From DAOULT01 sp964646625 (GTDB taxonomy: Bacteria > Chloroflexota > Anaerolineae > CAZYHC01): a stretch of 64,000 bases of DNA. Each line of letters opens with the position of its first letter. Position 1 is the first letter of the stretch. Of the stretch, positions 8,849 through 17,429 are shown piece by piece. The stretch lies in contig CAZYHC010000008.1 in NCBI GenBank assembly GCA_964646625.1, forward strand, positions 62,001-126,000. Direction: 5' to 3'. The notes below the pieces were generated by a model. It had not been told where the DNA came from and searched no databases. It saw only the letters and a list, made by a program, of their open reading frames with translations. The position numbers and the translations under genes were made by a program.

Positions 8849-9318
8849 CGAAACATCTCACCCTGATCCTGGAAGGCGAACCATACCAGGTCGAGGTGGA
8901 AGGCGAAACCGTGACCGTCAACGGCCACCCTTTCACCGTGGCGGTGAAAGAAGGGACCGCCCAGGTGGGCCACACAGCCTACACGGTCGAAATAGAGGGC
9001 AGCCAGGCGGTGGTCAATGGTATAGCCTATCGCTTCGAGGTAAAGAGCGCGGAGGAAGAGAAAGCCCCCGCCGTCCGGCCCGAGATACACGCGGAAGAGG
9101 TCGAAGGCGCGGTCAAGGCCATCATGCCCGGCAAGATCATCTCCGTCCTGGTGCAGGCAGGCGACCAGGTAGAGGAAGGCCAGGTGGTGGTCGTCCTGGA
9201 GGCCATGAAAATGGAAAACGAGTTACGCGCCCCCAGGAGCGGGACAGTCAAAGAGGTCAACGTGGCCCAGGGCGCCGATGTGGAGATGGCCGAGGTGCTG
9301 GTAGTTATCGAATCCTAA
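8845..9318 (+). CDS. Biotin carboxyl carrier protein (1.3S transcarboxylase type)
   Basis: Carries carboxybiotin between the two carboxyltransferase subunits. The C-terminal 75 residues form the biotinyl domain with the EAMKMENEL motif; the Lys is biotinylated. The N-terminal half is a beta-rich region with repeated 'V-x-V-x-G' strands, followed by an acidic/alanine linker. The ATG at 8845 lies nine bases after GGAGG; the TTG at 8836 is too close to that site. Co-directional with the 12S- and 5S-type genes, so one operon is likely. The coding sequence ends 25 bp before the converging kinase gene. Confidence 0.93.
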   Translation: MAKHLTLILEGEPYQVEVEGETVTVNGHPFTVAVKEGTAQVGHTAYTVEIEGSQAVVNGIAYRFEVKSAEEEKAPAVRPEIHAEEVEGAVKAIMPGKIISVLVQAGDQVEEGQVVVVLEAMKMENELRAPRSGTVKEVNVAQGADVEMAEVLVVIES

Positions 9319-9343
9319 GCCGTGTCCCGCTAACACCCACGTT

Positions 9344-10960
9344 TCAACCCCCAGGCCCAGGGACGACCACTCGAAACCCGAGGTAGCGGCTGAAGTATTC
9401 AGGCACGCGGTCGCCGCGAGCGGTGCAGCGGGAACGTTTCTTATAGTTACGCCAGCACCCGCCCCGCAAAACCCGGCAACCATCCGCTTCCACGTCTTCC
9501 CTGCCGTCGTCCACCTCGTAGGGGTATTCCTTATAAAGGCTGCTCGTCCACTCCCAGACGTTTCCGGCCATGTCCAGCAAGCCATAAGGGCTGGCCCCGG
9601 CCGGGTATCTGCCCACTTCGGTTGTGCCGCCTGGCCCGGCCTCATACGAGTTTAGATTGTGCGGATTCCAATCGTCCCCCCAGGGATACCGCCGCCTATC
9701 CGTCCCCCGCGCCGCTTTTTCCCACTCGGCTTCGGTGGGCAATCGCCCCCCGACCCATTCGCAGTAGGTTTTGGCCTGATGCCAATCCACGTAGACCACC
9801 GGGTGGTTGGCGTAAGCAGGGTCATCGTAGTACTCCGTATTATGCGGCGGGGTGCAGACCCCAGCCTCTACACCCTGCCGGTACTGGGCGTTGGTCACCT
9901 GGGTTTTATATATCCAGAAGATATCCAGGTAGACCATATGTTGCGGCTTCTCGTTGTCCCAGGCCACCGGGTCGTCGTCGCGGCTGCCCATGGTAAACCC
10001 TCCGGCAGGTACTTCAAGCACCACCGCAGGCGTGGCAATTATCTCCGGCCGCTTCTCCTCGACGGCAGGAAGCCGCTCTGCAGCTACAGCCGCAGGCGCA
10101 ACGCTTACCTCCAGCTGCCTCTCCTCGACAGCAGGAAGCGGCCCTGTGTCTACGGCTGCTTTCAAGGCCGCCACCATATCTTCTACCTTCTGATAGCGGT
10201 CCTCGGGGTCTTTGGCCAGGGCCTTGAGGATAACTCGTTCCACTGATTCCGGCAGATCGGGCCGGAACTCACGGAGCGGAGGCAGTGGCTCGGTGACGTG
10301 CTTCAAGATCACGGCCAGGGGAGTATCAGCCTGGAAGGGTGGGTGGCCGGTGACCATCTCGTAGAGCACTACCCCCAACGAATAGATATCGCTGCGGGTA
10401 TCGGCAACCTCCCCTTTGGCTTGCTCCGGCGACATGTATTCCGGCGTGCCGACCGCCATCCCACTCGCCGTCAACTGGATGCTGGGCTCCACTATCTTCA
10501 CCAGCCCAAAATCGGACAGCAACGGCCAATTCTCTTCCATCATCAGGATGTTAGCCGGCTTCACGTCACGGTGTATGATCCCCTGCTCATGAGCGCAGGC
10601 CAGAGCGTCGCCTATCCGGGAGATGATATCTGCCGCCTTGTTCAGATCCCAGGGCTTTCCCATCCGCTCCTTAAGGGTGCCGGCCTCCACATAGGCCATA
10701 ACCAGATAGGCGTGACCATCCTCCTCGCCGTAATCGTAGACGGTCAGGATATTGGGATGATGCAGGCCGGCCACCGCTTTGGCCTCACGCTTAAAACGAA
10801 CCAGGAAGGTTTCTTCACGGGCCAGCACAGTGGGCAGGATTTTGACCGCCACGTAACGGTCCAGCCTGGGTTGATGGGCTTTGTAAACGTCGGCCATGCC
10901 TCCCCGGCCCAGTTGCTCGATGATGCGATATCCCCCTAACTCCTTGCCGATTACGTCCAT
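9344..10960 (-). CDS. Serine/threonine protein kinase fused to a formylglycine-generating-enzyme-like (FGE-sulfatase) domain
   Basis: A 538-residue PknB-type kinase with all catalytic motifs: glycine loop GRGGMADV (18-25), Lys40, HRDVKPAN (130-137), DFG (150-152) and GTPEYMSPEQ. The kinase part ends near residue 270. A linker holds two similar copies of an LPAVEE... segment. From about 312 to the end lies an FGE/SUMF1-type domain (GGFTMGS, GGRLPTEAEWEKAARG, YGLLDMAGNVWEW, RVLRGGCWRN, LGFR). No transmembrane segment is seen, so it is cytoplasmic. FGE-like domains attached to kinases usually lack sulfatase-activating function and probably sense or bind. Neighbouring genes give no target. Confidence 0.93.
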   Translation of the reverse strand: MDVIGKELGGYRIIEQLGRGGMADVYKAHQPRLDRYVAVKILPTVLAREETFLVRFKREAKAVAGLHHPNILTVYDYGEEDGHAYLVMAYVEAGTLKERMGKPWDLNKAADIISRIGDALACAHEQGIIHRDVKPANILMMEENWPLLSDFGLVKIVEPSIQLTASGMAVGTPEYMSPEQAKGEVADTRSDIYSLGVVLYEMVTGHPPFQADTPLAVILKHVTEPLPPLREFRPDLPESVERVILKALAKDPEDRYQKVEDMVAALKAAVDTGPLPAVEERQLEVSVAPAAVAAERLPAVEEKRPEIIATPAVVLEVPAGGFTMGSRDDDPVAWDNEKPQHMVYLDIFWIYKTQVTNAQYRQGVEAGVCTPPHNTEYYDDPAYANHPVVYVDWHQAKTYCEWVGGRLPTEAEWEKAARGTDRRRYPWGDDWNPHNLNSYEAGPGGTTEVGRYPAGASPYGLLDMAGNVWEWTSSLYKEYPYEVDDGREDVEADGCRVLRGGCWRNYKKRSRCTARGDRVPEYFSRYLGFRVVVPGPGG

Positions 10961-11336
10961 AGCATAGTACCTTATCCTTCTACTCCCATTCTGACCCTCG
11001 GCAAGGCTGTACTTCTCGTCATATCTGTTACCATTATATTACCAATCCTGTTAACCTAAGCCATATTTGTGGCAGTTTCATTTGTGTACATGCCCAGAAG
11101 CCAATGCCGTTAACCTGGGGACAAAGCGTAACGGCCCTTACCACATCCCAAAATCCCAATTGTCCCAGAATGTCCTCCAGTTCCAGTATCAGTATAAAGG
11201 AGAATCATAAAGCCAACATAAATGAAACCTAAACAAAACATAAAAAAAGGCTCCTTGTGAGGCGGCTCCATACACCTGATGACACCAATGATGCCTGCGA
11301 GACAAGCCCGCAGGCACATTAGGCGAAGAAAACAGA
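10961..11336. other. Intergenic region, no gene recognised
   Basis: No convincing coding frame in either direction; the open frames here lack a ribosome-binding site and family resemblance. A perfect leftward TATAAT (11033-11038 on the plus strand as ATTATA) could be the -10 box of the kinase gene, but no good -35 box stands upstream of it. The left part of the stretch may be the decayed rest of a toxin-antitoxin cassette, since the next feature is a truncated antitoxin. Confidence 0.4.
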
Positions 11337-11507
11337 CTATTTGTGTAATCCTGCCAGGCACGGCCTGGTAGGGGAAGCAATTGGCACCAAGCGAGCAAAC
11401 GGTGTGTTGTCCTGTACCAGGATGACTTCCGTACCCTCCAGCACCAGAGCCAATAACTTTGTGGAGCTTTTTTGCACTTCGTGAATATCAAAGGCCTTTA
11501 TAGGCAT
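11337..11507 (-). pseudogene. Phd/YefM-type antitoxin, C-terminally truncated
   Basis: A 56-residue frame starting MPIKAFDIHEVQKSSTKLL and containing GTEVILVQDNTPFARLVPI. This is the DNA-binding N-terminal half of the Phd family (about 80 residues), including the usual 'x-P-x-A-R-L-x-P' strand. It stops after AGLHK, where full-length relatives continue with an acidic toxin-binding tail. No PIN or RelE partner follows. It may still bind DNA, but as a toxin neutraliser it looks broken. It is followed upstream by HicBA on the same strand. Confidence 0.6.
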
Positions 11508-11536
11508 CTTTACCCAATAAGCTACAATATGTGAAA

Positions 11537-11743
11537 TTATTCAACACTTAACCCAGCCTGACGAAGAATGCTGTGCAAAGTGCCCACAGTGACTTCGCGG
11601 TGGCGGGGCACAATGGCCGTGCGCATTCCGGCGGCAGTTTGCTTGGCAAACTTGACGTGGCTGCCTCTTGAGCTGACTTCTACAAACCCGGCTGCTTCTA
11701 GCTTGCGTCTCACCTGGCGGTAAGGTAAAGGCTTAAGAGGCAT
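11537..11743 (-). CDS. hicA: HicA-type mRNA interferase toxin
   Basis: A 68-residue HicA protein with the double-stranded-RNA-binding-like fold. The catalytic-region motif RGSHVKF contains the essential His, and the C-terminal VPRHREVTVGTLHSILRQAG is diagnostic. HicA cleaves mRNA when not bound by HicB. Its start overlaps the end of the hicB gene by 11 bp. The order hicB-hicA is the reverse of the E. coli locus but common elsewhere. Confidence 0.9.
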   Translation of the reverse strand: MPLKPLPYRQVRRKLEAAGFVEVSSRGSHVKFAKQTAAGMRTAIVPRHREVTVGTLHSILRQAGLSVE

Positions 11744-11939
11744 AGATTTCTACCTGCAATTGATGCACTTGTGGTGTAAGGGTCGCAATGGGCGGCTCAA
11801 AATGCAACTCCAGGGCTTCCCGCAAGTTCGCCAGAGCCTCGCTTTCAGTTGTCCCCTGGCTGGCAACATCCACCTCCAGGCACTGCGCCACAAACCAGTC
11901 GCCTTCTTGCCAGACAACCGCCGTAAAATTTCGTTTCAT
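11733..11939 (-). CDS. hicB: HicB-type antitoxin
   Basis: A short 68-residue HicB with the partial RNase H-like domain typical of the family: QEGDWFVAQCLEVDVASQGTTESEALANLREALELHFE. The separate C-terminal DNA-binding (HTH/RHH) domain of longer HicB proteins is absent, so autoregulation may be weak or rely on the complex. The start is placed at the ATG of 11939 with AGGAG about ten bases upstream; the TTG three codons earlier is too close to that site. Confidence 0.88.
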   Translation of the reverse strand: MKRNFTAVVWQEGDWFVAQCLEVDVASQGTTESEALANLREALELHFEPPIATLTPQVHQLQVEIYAS

Positions 11940-11991
11940 AGCCGTCAATCTCCTATAAACTCAGTGCTGTCAAATTAGAAACCTGCTTTCA

Positions 11992-12019
11992 TTGACAATC
12001 AGCCCTTTCATGATACAAT
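11992..12019 (+). promoter_or_regulatory. Predicted sigma-70 promoter of the methylmalonyl-CoA mutase gene
   Basis: A perfect -35 TTGACA (11992-11997), a 16-bp spacer and -10 TACAAT (12014-12019) with an extended TGA before it. The predicted start is near 12026, giving a leader of about 55 bases ahead of the ATG at 12081. Confidence 0.7.
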
Positions 12020-12080
12020 TATACAAGCCAAGAGACCGAAAGTCAAAAGCATAAATCACCCTAAAGTCAGGAGAGTGACG

Positions 12081-13742
12081 ATGCACGAAGACATCACCGA
12101 GTCAAAGGAACGCTGGGAAAGGGAAACCCTCGAACCCGTTTTGAGGCGCTATCCCGAACGCCGAGCGCGTTTTGAGACCCATTCCGGCATTGAAGTGAAA
12201 CGGCTCTATACCCCTGACGACGTAGCCAATGACTATGCGAACAAAACAGGCTTTCCCGGCCAGTACCCTTTCACCAGGGGCGTGCAGCCCACCATGTACC
12301 GGGGACGGCTGTGGACCATGCGCCAGTACGCCGGTTACGCCACCGCCGAGGAGTCTAACCGCCGCTATCGTTACCTGCTGGAGCAGGGCCAGACCGGCCT
12401 GTCGATAGCCTTCGACCTGCCCACCCAAATTGGCTACGACTCCGACCATCCTTTAGCGGCCGGCGAAGTGGGCAGAGTAGGGGTGGCTATCGACTCCCTG
12501 GAGGATATAGAAATCCTCTTCCAGGGCATCCCGCTGGATAAAGTCAGCACTTCCCTGACCGCCAACGCTCCGGCGGCCATCCTGCTGGCTATGTATCTGG
12601 CCGTAGCCAAAAAGCAAGGAGCAGACTCGGCCAGGCTGCAAGGCACCATCCAGAACGACATCCTGAAGGAATACGTGGCGCGCGGCACCTACATCTTTCC
12701 CCCTCGGCCCTCCATGCGTCTCATCACCGACACCTTTAAATATTGCAAAGAGCACCTGCCCCGCTGGAACACCATTTCCATCAGCGGCTACCACATCCGC
12801 GAAGCTGGCTCCACTGCCGTGCAGGAAGCGGCTTTTACCCTGGCCCACGCCATCGCCTACGTGGAGGCTGCCATCCAGGCCGGGCTGGACGTGGACGATT
12901 TTGCCGGGCGGCTTTCCTTCTTTTTCAGCGCCCACAACAATCTTTTCGAGGAGGTAGCCAAGTTTCGCGCCGCGCGCCGTCTGTGGGCGCGCATCATGCG
13001 CGAACGCTTTGGGGCCAGCAATCCACGCTCCTGGATGCTGCGCTTCCACACCCAGACGGCAGGCTGCACCCTGACCGCCCAACAGCCGGAAAACAACGTG
13101 GTGCGGGTGACCATGCAGGCCCTGGCGGCCGTGTTGGGCGGCACCCAAAGCCTGCACACCAACTCCCGCGACGAGGCTCTGGCCCTGCCCACCGAAGAAT
13201 CGGTGCAGATCGCCCTGCGCACCCAGCAGATCCTTGCCCACGAGAGTGGGGTGGCCGATACCATCGATCCCCTGGCCGGCAGCTACTTCGTGGAAAGCCT
13301 GACCGACGAGATCGAGCGGCGGGTTGAGGAATACATCGAGAAGATCGACGCCATGGGCGGGGCGCTGGCGGCTATCGAAGCGGGCTACATCCAGCGCGAA
13401 ATACAGGAAAGCGCCTACCGCTATCAGCAGGCTGTGGAGCGTAAAGAGCAGGTGGTGGTGGGCGTCAACGAGTTCCGGGTAGAAGAGAAAAATCCCCTCG
13501 TCCTTTTGAAAGTGGACAAGGCCGTGCAGGAGCAACAGATGGCGCGGCTGGCGGCCCTGCGGGAGCGGCGCGACAACGGGCGGGTCAGCACCCTGTTAGC
13601 CAGGCTGGAGCAAACAGCCCACCGCCAGGACAACCTGCTGCCCATAATCCTGGAATGCGTGGAAGCCTACGCCACCCTGGGGGAGATATGCGGCGTGCTG
13701 CGCGGGGTTTTCGGAGAGCATAGACCGACGGATTTTATCTGA
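12081..13742 (+). CDS. Methylmalonyl-CoA mutase large (substrate-binding) subunit
   Basis: Interconverts succinyl-CoA and methylmalonyl-CoA. The 553-residue protein is the TIM-barrel part only, with TRGVQPTMYRGRLWTMRQYAG, the substrate region SISGYHIREAGSTA, and RFHTQTAGCTLTAQQPENN. The B12-binding domain is absent, so a separate small subunit must be encoded elsewhere, as in archaea and many Chloroflexota. The ATG at 12081 with CAGGAGA at 12069-12074 is chosen over an upstream GTG. With the transcarboxylase genes at 5.7-9.3 kb it completes the succinate-propionate route. The gene end overlaps the converging GH2 gene by 8 bp. Confidence 0.95.
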   Translation: MHEDITESKERWERETLEPVLRRYPERRARFETHSGIEVKRLYTPDDVANDYANKTGFPGQYPFTRGVQPTMYRGRLWTMRQYAGYATAEESNRRYRYLLEQGQTGLSIAFDLPTQIGYDSDHPLAAGEVGRVGVAIDSLEDIEILFQGIPLDKVSTSLTANAPAAILLAMYLAVAKKQGADSARLQGTIQNDILKEYVARGTYIFPPRPSMRLITDTFKYCKEHLPRWNTISISGYHIREAGSTAVQEAAFTLAHAIAYVEAAIQAGLDVDDFAGRLSFFFSAHNNLFEEVAKFRAARRLWARIMRERFGASNPRSWMLRFHTQTAGCTLTAQQPENNVVRVTMQALAAVLGGTQSLHTNSRDEALALPTEESVQIALRTQQILAHESGVADTIDPLAGSYFVESLTDEIERRVEEYIEKIDAMGGALAAIEAGYIQREIQESAYRYQQAVERKEQVVVGVNEFRVEEKNPLVLLKVDKAVQEQQMARLAALRERRDNGRVSTLLARLEQTAHRQDNLLPIILECVEAYATLGEICGVLRGVFGEHRPTDFI

Positions 13743-16143
13743 GGGTCACATCGCTCACCCAGGAATAAAAGGCATCCACAAAACCCCTCTCCGCCGGATC
13801 GTAACAGCTCAGATCGTACTGGTTACTGGAGAGGAGGCGATCATTTATACCGCCAGGCCTCGTGCTGGCGGTGTCGAAGAGTTGCACTTCAACGTAGCCT
13901 CCATCTCCGGTCAGAATATGCCCTACCTCTGCAACCAGCCGACAGGAATCGGGCGGCAGGGAGATGGGCTGAGAGAAAATTTCCTGGCCGTCCATCCTGA
14001 TGCTCAACTGGCAGCTCTCAAAAGAGTCCAGAAGATCGTTGATGGCCCACACCCGAGCGTGAAAAAGGTCGCCCGCCCGGTAACGGACGAGAGGATAATC
14101 CAGGCTGACGAGCAGCGGGTTATAGAGGTCCTTCAGCCGCTCGTAGGCCAGCTTGGGCCGACGGTAATAGTCGATCACGCTCCAGCAGATGGCCGGCCAG
14201 GGCTCGTTGAATTGCCACAGCAAAGTCCCCCCGGCTTCGTACTTGCGGCGCCGGAAATGCTCGATGGCTACCTGCAAGCCGAGAGCCTGCGCCTGTTGGG
14301 TAGCCTCTACAAAATCGACCAACTCCTGCGGGCAGTAACGACTTAAGTCGTTACTACGATCTGTCTGCTCCAGGAGGGGACGGGCATACCGTTCCAGCTT
14401 ATCCAGTTGGGCGCAGTGGTAACGCCAGACCTCAGCCGGGGGCCACAGATGGTCGGGGGGGATAAACTCTCTAAGCGAAGCAGGGTGGGGGGCAGACTGA
14501 AGGCCGAACTCGCTGGCGAATTGGGCCAGGTCATTTCGGTAGTCGCGGATGTTGGCCCTGCCGTGCCAGATGCGCCAGTTGTGGCTGTCGTTCTGGCCTG
14601 GCGAGGTGGGCTGGAAAGGGCGGGTGCCATCCTCGTGGGCCACCACCGCCCGCAAAGTCTCGACCAGGGGACCATTGCGCCGGGCGCTGTACTCGTTGCC
14701 CCCACACCACAGAACCAGGCTGGGATGATTGCGCAACCGCCGCACGATGGCCCCACACTCCTGGCGGGCCAGGTTCAAAAAAGCCGGCCCACGAGGCAGA
14801 AGGCCGAGAAAAACGCAGGCAAAAGGAAACTCCTGCCACACCATGATGCCCGCCTGGTCGCACAGGTCGTAAAAAGCCCTCTTCTCGCGCAAGCCCCCAC
14901 CCCAGACCCGCAACATGTTGACGTGCGCTTTCTTTGCCAGATCGATGAGGGCCGCGTAGTCCTCCTGTCGCACCCGGCCCGGCAGCACGTCGGCTGGCAC
15001 CCAGTTGGCCCCGCGAATAAACTCCCGCCGCCCGTTGAGAACGAAGGTCCAGGGTTCGGCTCCGGCGGGAGCGTTGGAGTTAGGAACCCTCTCCACAGTG
15101 CGCAGGCCAATCGTGGTGCTCAGGGCATCCAGGAGGGGAGAAGTGGCCGCAGCGGGGAATAGCTGGACTTCCACCAAGTAGAGGTCAGGCCGGCCGCGAT
15201 CCCAGGGCTCCCAAAAACGGGGCTCCTGGATGGCAAACTCCATCTCCACCGCCTGATGGCCCTCTTCCAATGAGAGCTCGAAGTCGAAACGTTGCGCTTC
15301 CTGCTCAAAATTCTTCCCCCGCACCAGGATGACCGCCTTTACCGTCTGCGCCCTATCCACATCCAACTCCAGGCTCAAGCTCACCGGCGCGTCCCCGTCC
15401 CCCGGCCCCCCGTACCGGACAAACATCTCTTCGATGAAAACCGAGCGCGTCACCACGACGTAAACGTCGTCCCAGAGGCCCATCGTCCTGGCGCGGGGAG
15501 CAAAGTCCCAGCCAAAGCTCATCTGACACTTGAGGGTGGCGATCCGGTCAGGGAAAACCGGGTGAGTGCGGGGCAGAGCTTCGGCCAGCCTGGCCCAGAG
15601 TCTCTGCCAGGGGGAAAGTTTGGGCCGGGGCAAACTGGCCGATCCCCAGATGCGCACCGCAATCAAGTGATCTGAACGGGTGCCTGGCACTAACGACGAA
15701 CGTTCGCTGTTGCCAGGCACCCGATCTGTAATCTCGTAAACCTGCCTGGAGAACATCCCTTCGTGGCGACCCAACTCCAGGCCGTCGAAGTAGACCATAG
15801 AGATGTAATCGATGCCCTCAAAAACCAGAAAGGCCCGTTCACCCTCTTCCAGGGTGAGGGCCACCTCTTTTCCGTACCACCAATCCCAGTCATCAACCTC
15901 CTGGCTCTCCCGGTTGGCAGTGCCGTAGAAGAGGTCGGGGATACGGCCCGCGGCCATAAGATCGGAGCGCACGTTGCCAGGCACGGTAGCGGGCCACCAC
16001 TCCACCACTGCCTGGTAATCGTTAGCATCGGGACAATCAACAGCCCTGCGGGGGACACGCCCCAAACGCCAGTCGGAACCGTTCAGATCCAGAACTGTTC
16101 GTTGTTTCGTTCGCTGTTTTCGTGGGGTCATGTTGGGTGACAT
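13735..16143 (-). CDS. Glycoside hydrolase family 2, beta-mannosidase-like
   Basis: An 802-residue intracellular GH2 enzyme. The N-terminal jelly-roll region resembles beta-mannosidase (TVPGNVRSDLMAAGRIPD, FYGTANRESQEVDDWDWWY), followed by Ig-like domains and the catalytic barrel. NMLRVWGGGLREKRAFYDLCDQ, RNHPSLVLWCGGNEY (acid/base Glu in GGNE) and FASEFGLQ (nucleophile Glu) are all present. No signal peptide is visible. A REP-type palindrome (15679-15722) lies in frame inside the N-terminal domain and adds about 14 codons. The C-terminal domain is beta-rich. Substrate is likely beta-mannosides or related glycans, by inference. Confidence 0.9.
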   Translation of the reverse strand: MSPNMTPRKQRTKQRTVLDLNGSDWRLGRVPRRAVDCPDANDYQAVVEWWPATVPGNVRSDLMAAGRIPDLFYGTANRESQEVDDWDWWYGKEVALTLEEGERAFLVFEGIDYISMVYFDGLELGRHEGMFSRQVYEITDRVPGNSERSSLVPGTRSDHLIAVRIWGSASLPRPKLSPWQRLWARLAEALPRTHPVFPDRIATLKCQMSFGWDFAPRARTMGLWDDVYVVVTRSVFIEEMFVRYGGPGDGDAPVSLSLELDVDRAQTVKAVILVRGKNFEQEAQRFDFELSLEEGHQAVEMEFAIQEPRFWEPWDRGRPDLYLVEVQLFPAAATSPLLDALSTTIGLRTVERVPNSNAPAGAEPWTFVLNGRREFIRGANWVPADVLPGRVRQEDYAALIDLAKKAHVNMLRVWGGGLREKRAFYDLCDQAGIMVWQEFPFACVFLGLLPRGPAFLNLARQECGAIVRRLRNHPSLVLWCGGNEYSARRNGPLVETLRAVVAHEDGTRPFQPTSPGQNDSHNWRIWHGRANIRDYRNDLAQFASEFGLQSAPHPASLREFIPPDHLWPPAEVWRYHCAQLDKLERYARPLLEQTDRSNDLSRYCPQELVDFVEATQQAQALGLQVAIEHFRRRKYEAGGTLLWQFNEPWPAICWSVIDYYRRPKLAYERLKDLYNPLLVSLDYPLVRYRAGDLFHARVWAINDLLDSFESCQLSIRMDGQEIFSQPISLPPDSCRLVAEVGHILTGDGGYVEVQLFDTASTRPGGINDRLLSSNQYDLSCYDPAERGFVDAFYSWVSDVTLR
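15679..15722. repeat. REP-like palindrome (long form) inside the GH2 coding sequence
   Basis: GGTGCCTGGCA and TGCCAGGCACC arms flank a centre almost identical to that of the copy at 7241-7285 (one base differs). On the minus strand it reads through without stop as VPGNSERSSLVPGT between a conserved ITDR and RSDHLIAVRIWG. It therefore inserts residues into a loop of the N-terminal domain without breaking the frame. Confidence 0.85.
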
Positions 16144-16144
16144 A

Positions 16145-17011
16145 CTACAATTGTCGAAATCGGCGCAGGCGAGCGAAGAGCCACTTTAGCACGTCCTCGA
16201 CGAAGGGCAGGCCCAGAGCCCCACCCACCACCGAGCCGAGAACGCCCAAGATGTCGGCCTGGAATACGTTGAGGCCGAAGGAGGTGTGCACCGAGACGGA
16301 AAAGGTGTCGCTCCAGACCTGTTGCTCGCTAACCCTGGTCTCGGAGCCCGCTTCCCTGGGTTCCCAACGCAAAGCCAGGCTCAGATTAAGCTTGTGCTCG
16401 CCCGACTCCCTGGGCTTGATGCTCCAGCGCCAGACGTTGGGCTGACCCGGCAAGACTTCCTGGGGAACAGGCTGGGGCGGGTCTATCTCGAAGTTGATGG
16501 AACTCAGGGCGGGCACCGCGTATACCCAGTAGCGGCGGAATTTCTCTTCCGGTATGGGCACCACCGCAGTAGCCTCCACCTCGTGTCCTTCTTCCTCCAC
16601 TACCGGCACGTAGCCACCTTCGGGGCTGGGGATGAAAGCCAGGCGGAGCACCTCAGAGTTGCCCAGGCGCATGCGGGGCGGCCATTCCACCTCGACGATG
16701 CGCTGTTCGATGGCCTCCGGGGTGGGGGTGGCTTCTGGTGGGGCAGGTGGCCTCCCCGGCGGTGGAATCTCTTTCGTGCCCTCAGAAGGCGGAGTGGGCT
16801 GTGGCGCCATCGGGGGAGGAGCCGTGGGCGTAGCGGCAGGCGTCGGGGTGGGTCGTGGTTCCTTCACTGTCGCCTCGACGGGAGTTTCGACGGGTTTCTC
16901 CTCAGGAGCTTCGGCAGGTGGGGGCGCGTAGTATGCAGGCGCACACCCGACAACGGCAAGCCCCAGGCCCAGCACTACCAGCAGATAAACCCACCGTTTT
17001 TTATCACCCAT
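16145..17011 (-). CDS. Proline/threonine-rich lipoprotein with a C-terminal hydrophobic segment
   Basis: Unrecognised family. The 288-residue protein begins with a lysine/arginine n-region and a lipobox ending LAVVGC, so it should be lipid-anchored outside the membrane. A 90-residue low-complexity stretch rich in Pro, Thr and Glu follows, then a beta-rich region (about 110-255). A second hydrophobic stretch near the C-terminus (GVLGSVVGGALGLPF) precedes a basic tail (KWLFARLRRFRQL), which suggests a C-terminal membrane helix with cytoplasmic end. The ATG at 17011 has AAAGGAG seven bases upstream. It starts three bases after the stop of the small membrane protein gene, so the two are probably coupled. 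Confidence 0.75.
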   Translation of the reverse strand: MGDKKRWVYLLVVLGLGLAVVGCAPAYYAPPPAEAPEEKPVETPVEATVKEPRPTPTPAATPTAPPPMAPQPTPPSEGTKEIPPPGRPPAPPEATPTPEAIEQRIVEVEWPPRMRLGNSEVLRLAFIPSPEGGYVPVVEEEGHEVEATAVVPIPEEKFRRYWVYAVPALSSINFEIDPPQPVPQEVLPGQPNVWRWSIKPRESGEHKLNLSLALRWEPREAGSETRVSEQQVWSDTFSVSVHTSFGLNVFQADILGVLGSVVGGALGLPFVEDVLKWLFARLRRFRQL

Positions 17012-17013
17012 CG

Positions 17014-17244
17014 CTAAACTCCTTTCGGCTCCATCCAAATCGCCGCCCAGCGAGGCTCGAACAACCACGACGATGGAGAGAGAGTGGAAGCAGGAGACGG
17101 GAGCGGCCTCTGCAAATCTCCGGGAGAGAGGTCATACTGCCGGGTGGTCCGATCATAAGGCAGGTTGGAATAAATCAGAAGACACAAAGAACAAAGCAGG
17201 ACGATCAAACCTATACAGGCCAGGACTAATCTCGTTTTTGACAT
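17014..17244 (-). CDS. Small single-pass membrane protein
   Basis: A 76-residue protein with one strong N-terminal membrane helix (residues 5-25, LVLACIGLIVLLCSLCLLIY), followed by a short polar part. No family recognised. A clear GGGAGGAG site precedes the ATG, a predicted promoter stands upstream (17306-17334), and the stop overlaps the translation start region of the downstream lipoprotein gene. These support a real gene despite its size. Confidence 0.6.
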   Translation of the reverse strand: MSKTRLVLACIGLIVLLCSLCLLIYSNLPYDRTTRQYDLSPGDLQRPLPSPASTLSPSSWLFEPRWAAIWMEPKGV

Positions 17245-17305
17245 CGCGCTCCTCCCTCAATCTTATGATTAAAGAGCATAGGCCAGGCAAGGCTTCTCAA
17301 AATCC

Positions 17306-17334
17306 ATTATACTACATTTGACGCCAGAACTCAA
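17306..17334 (-). promoter_or_regulatory. Predicted leftward promoter for the small membrane protein/lipoprotein genes
   Basis: Read on the minus strand: -35 TTGAGT (17334-17329), 17-bp spacer, perfect -10 TATAAT (17311-17306). It overlaps the divergent rsmD promoter, so the two may compete for polymerase. Confidence 0.6.
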
Positions 17335-17346
17335 ACGAGATATACT
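17318..17346 (+). promoter_or_regulatory. Predicted rightward promoter of rsmD
   Basis: -35 TTGACG (17318-17323), 17-bp spacer, -10 TATACT (17341-17346). Expected start near 17353, about 77 bases before the GTG of rsmD. Confidence 0.7.
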
Positions 17347-17429
17347 ATTTCTGATAACACTACACTCTGCGGCCATCTCAGAAAAAGTCAGAGCAGGCCA
17401 GCAGCGTGGGTCAGCAGAAGGAGAGCAGG

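Noticed and set aside
11110..11361. 83-codon leftward frame in the intergenic region
   Set aside because: Cys/Trp-rich, no family resemblance, and overlaps the better-supported Phd fragment in another frame.
12453..13535. 360-codon open frame antisense to the mutase gene
   Set aside because: Shadow of a strongly conserved gene on the other strand.
15973..15984. GTTGCCAGGCAC inside the GH2 gene, like a REP arm
   Set aside because: It encodes the conserved VPGNV of the beta-mannosidase N-terminus and has no partner arm, so the match is coincidental.
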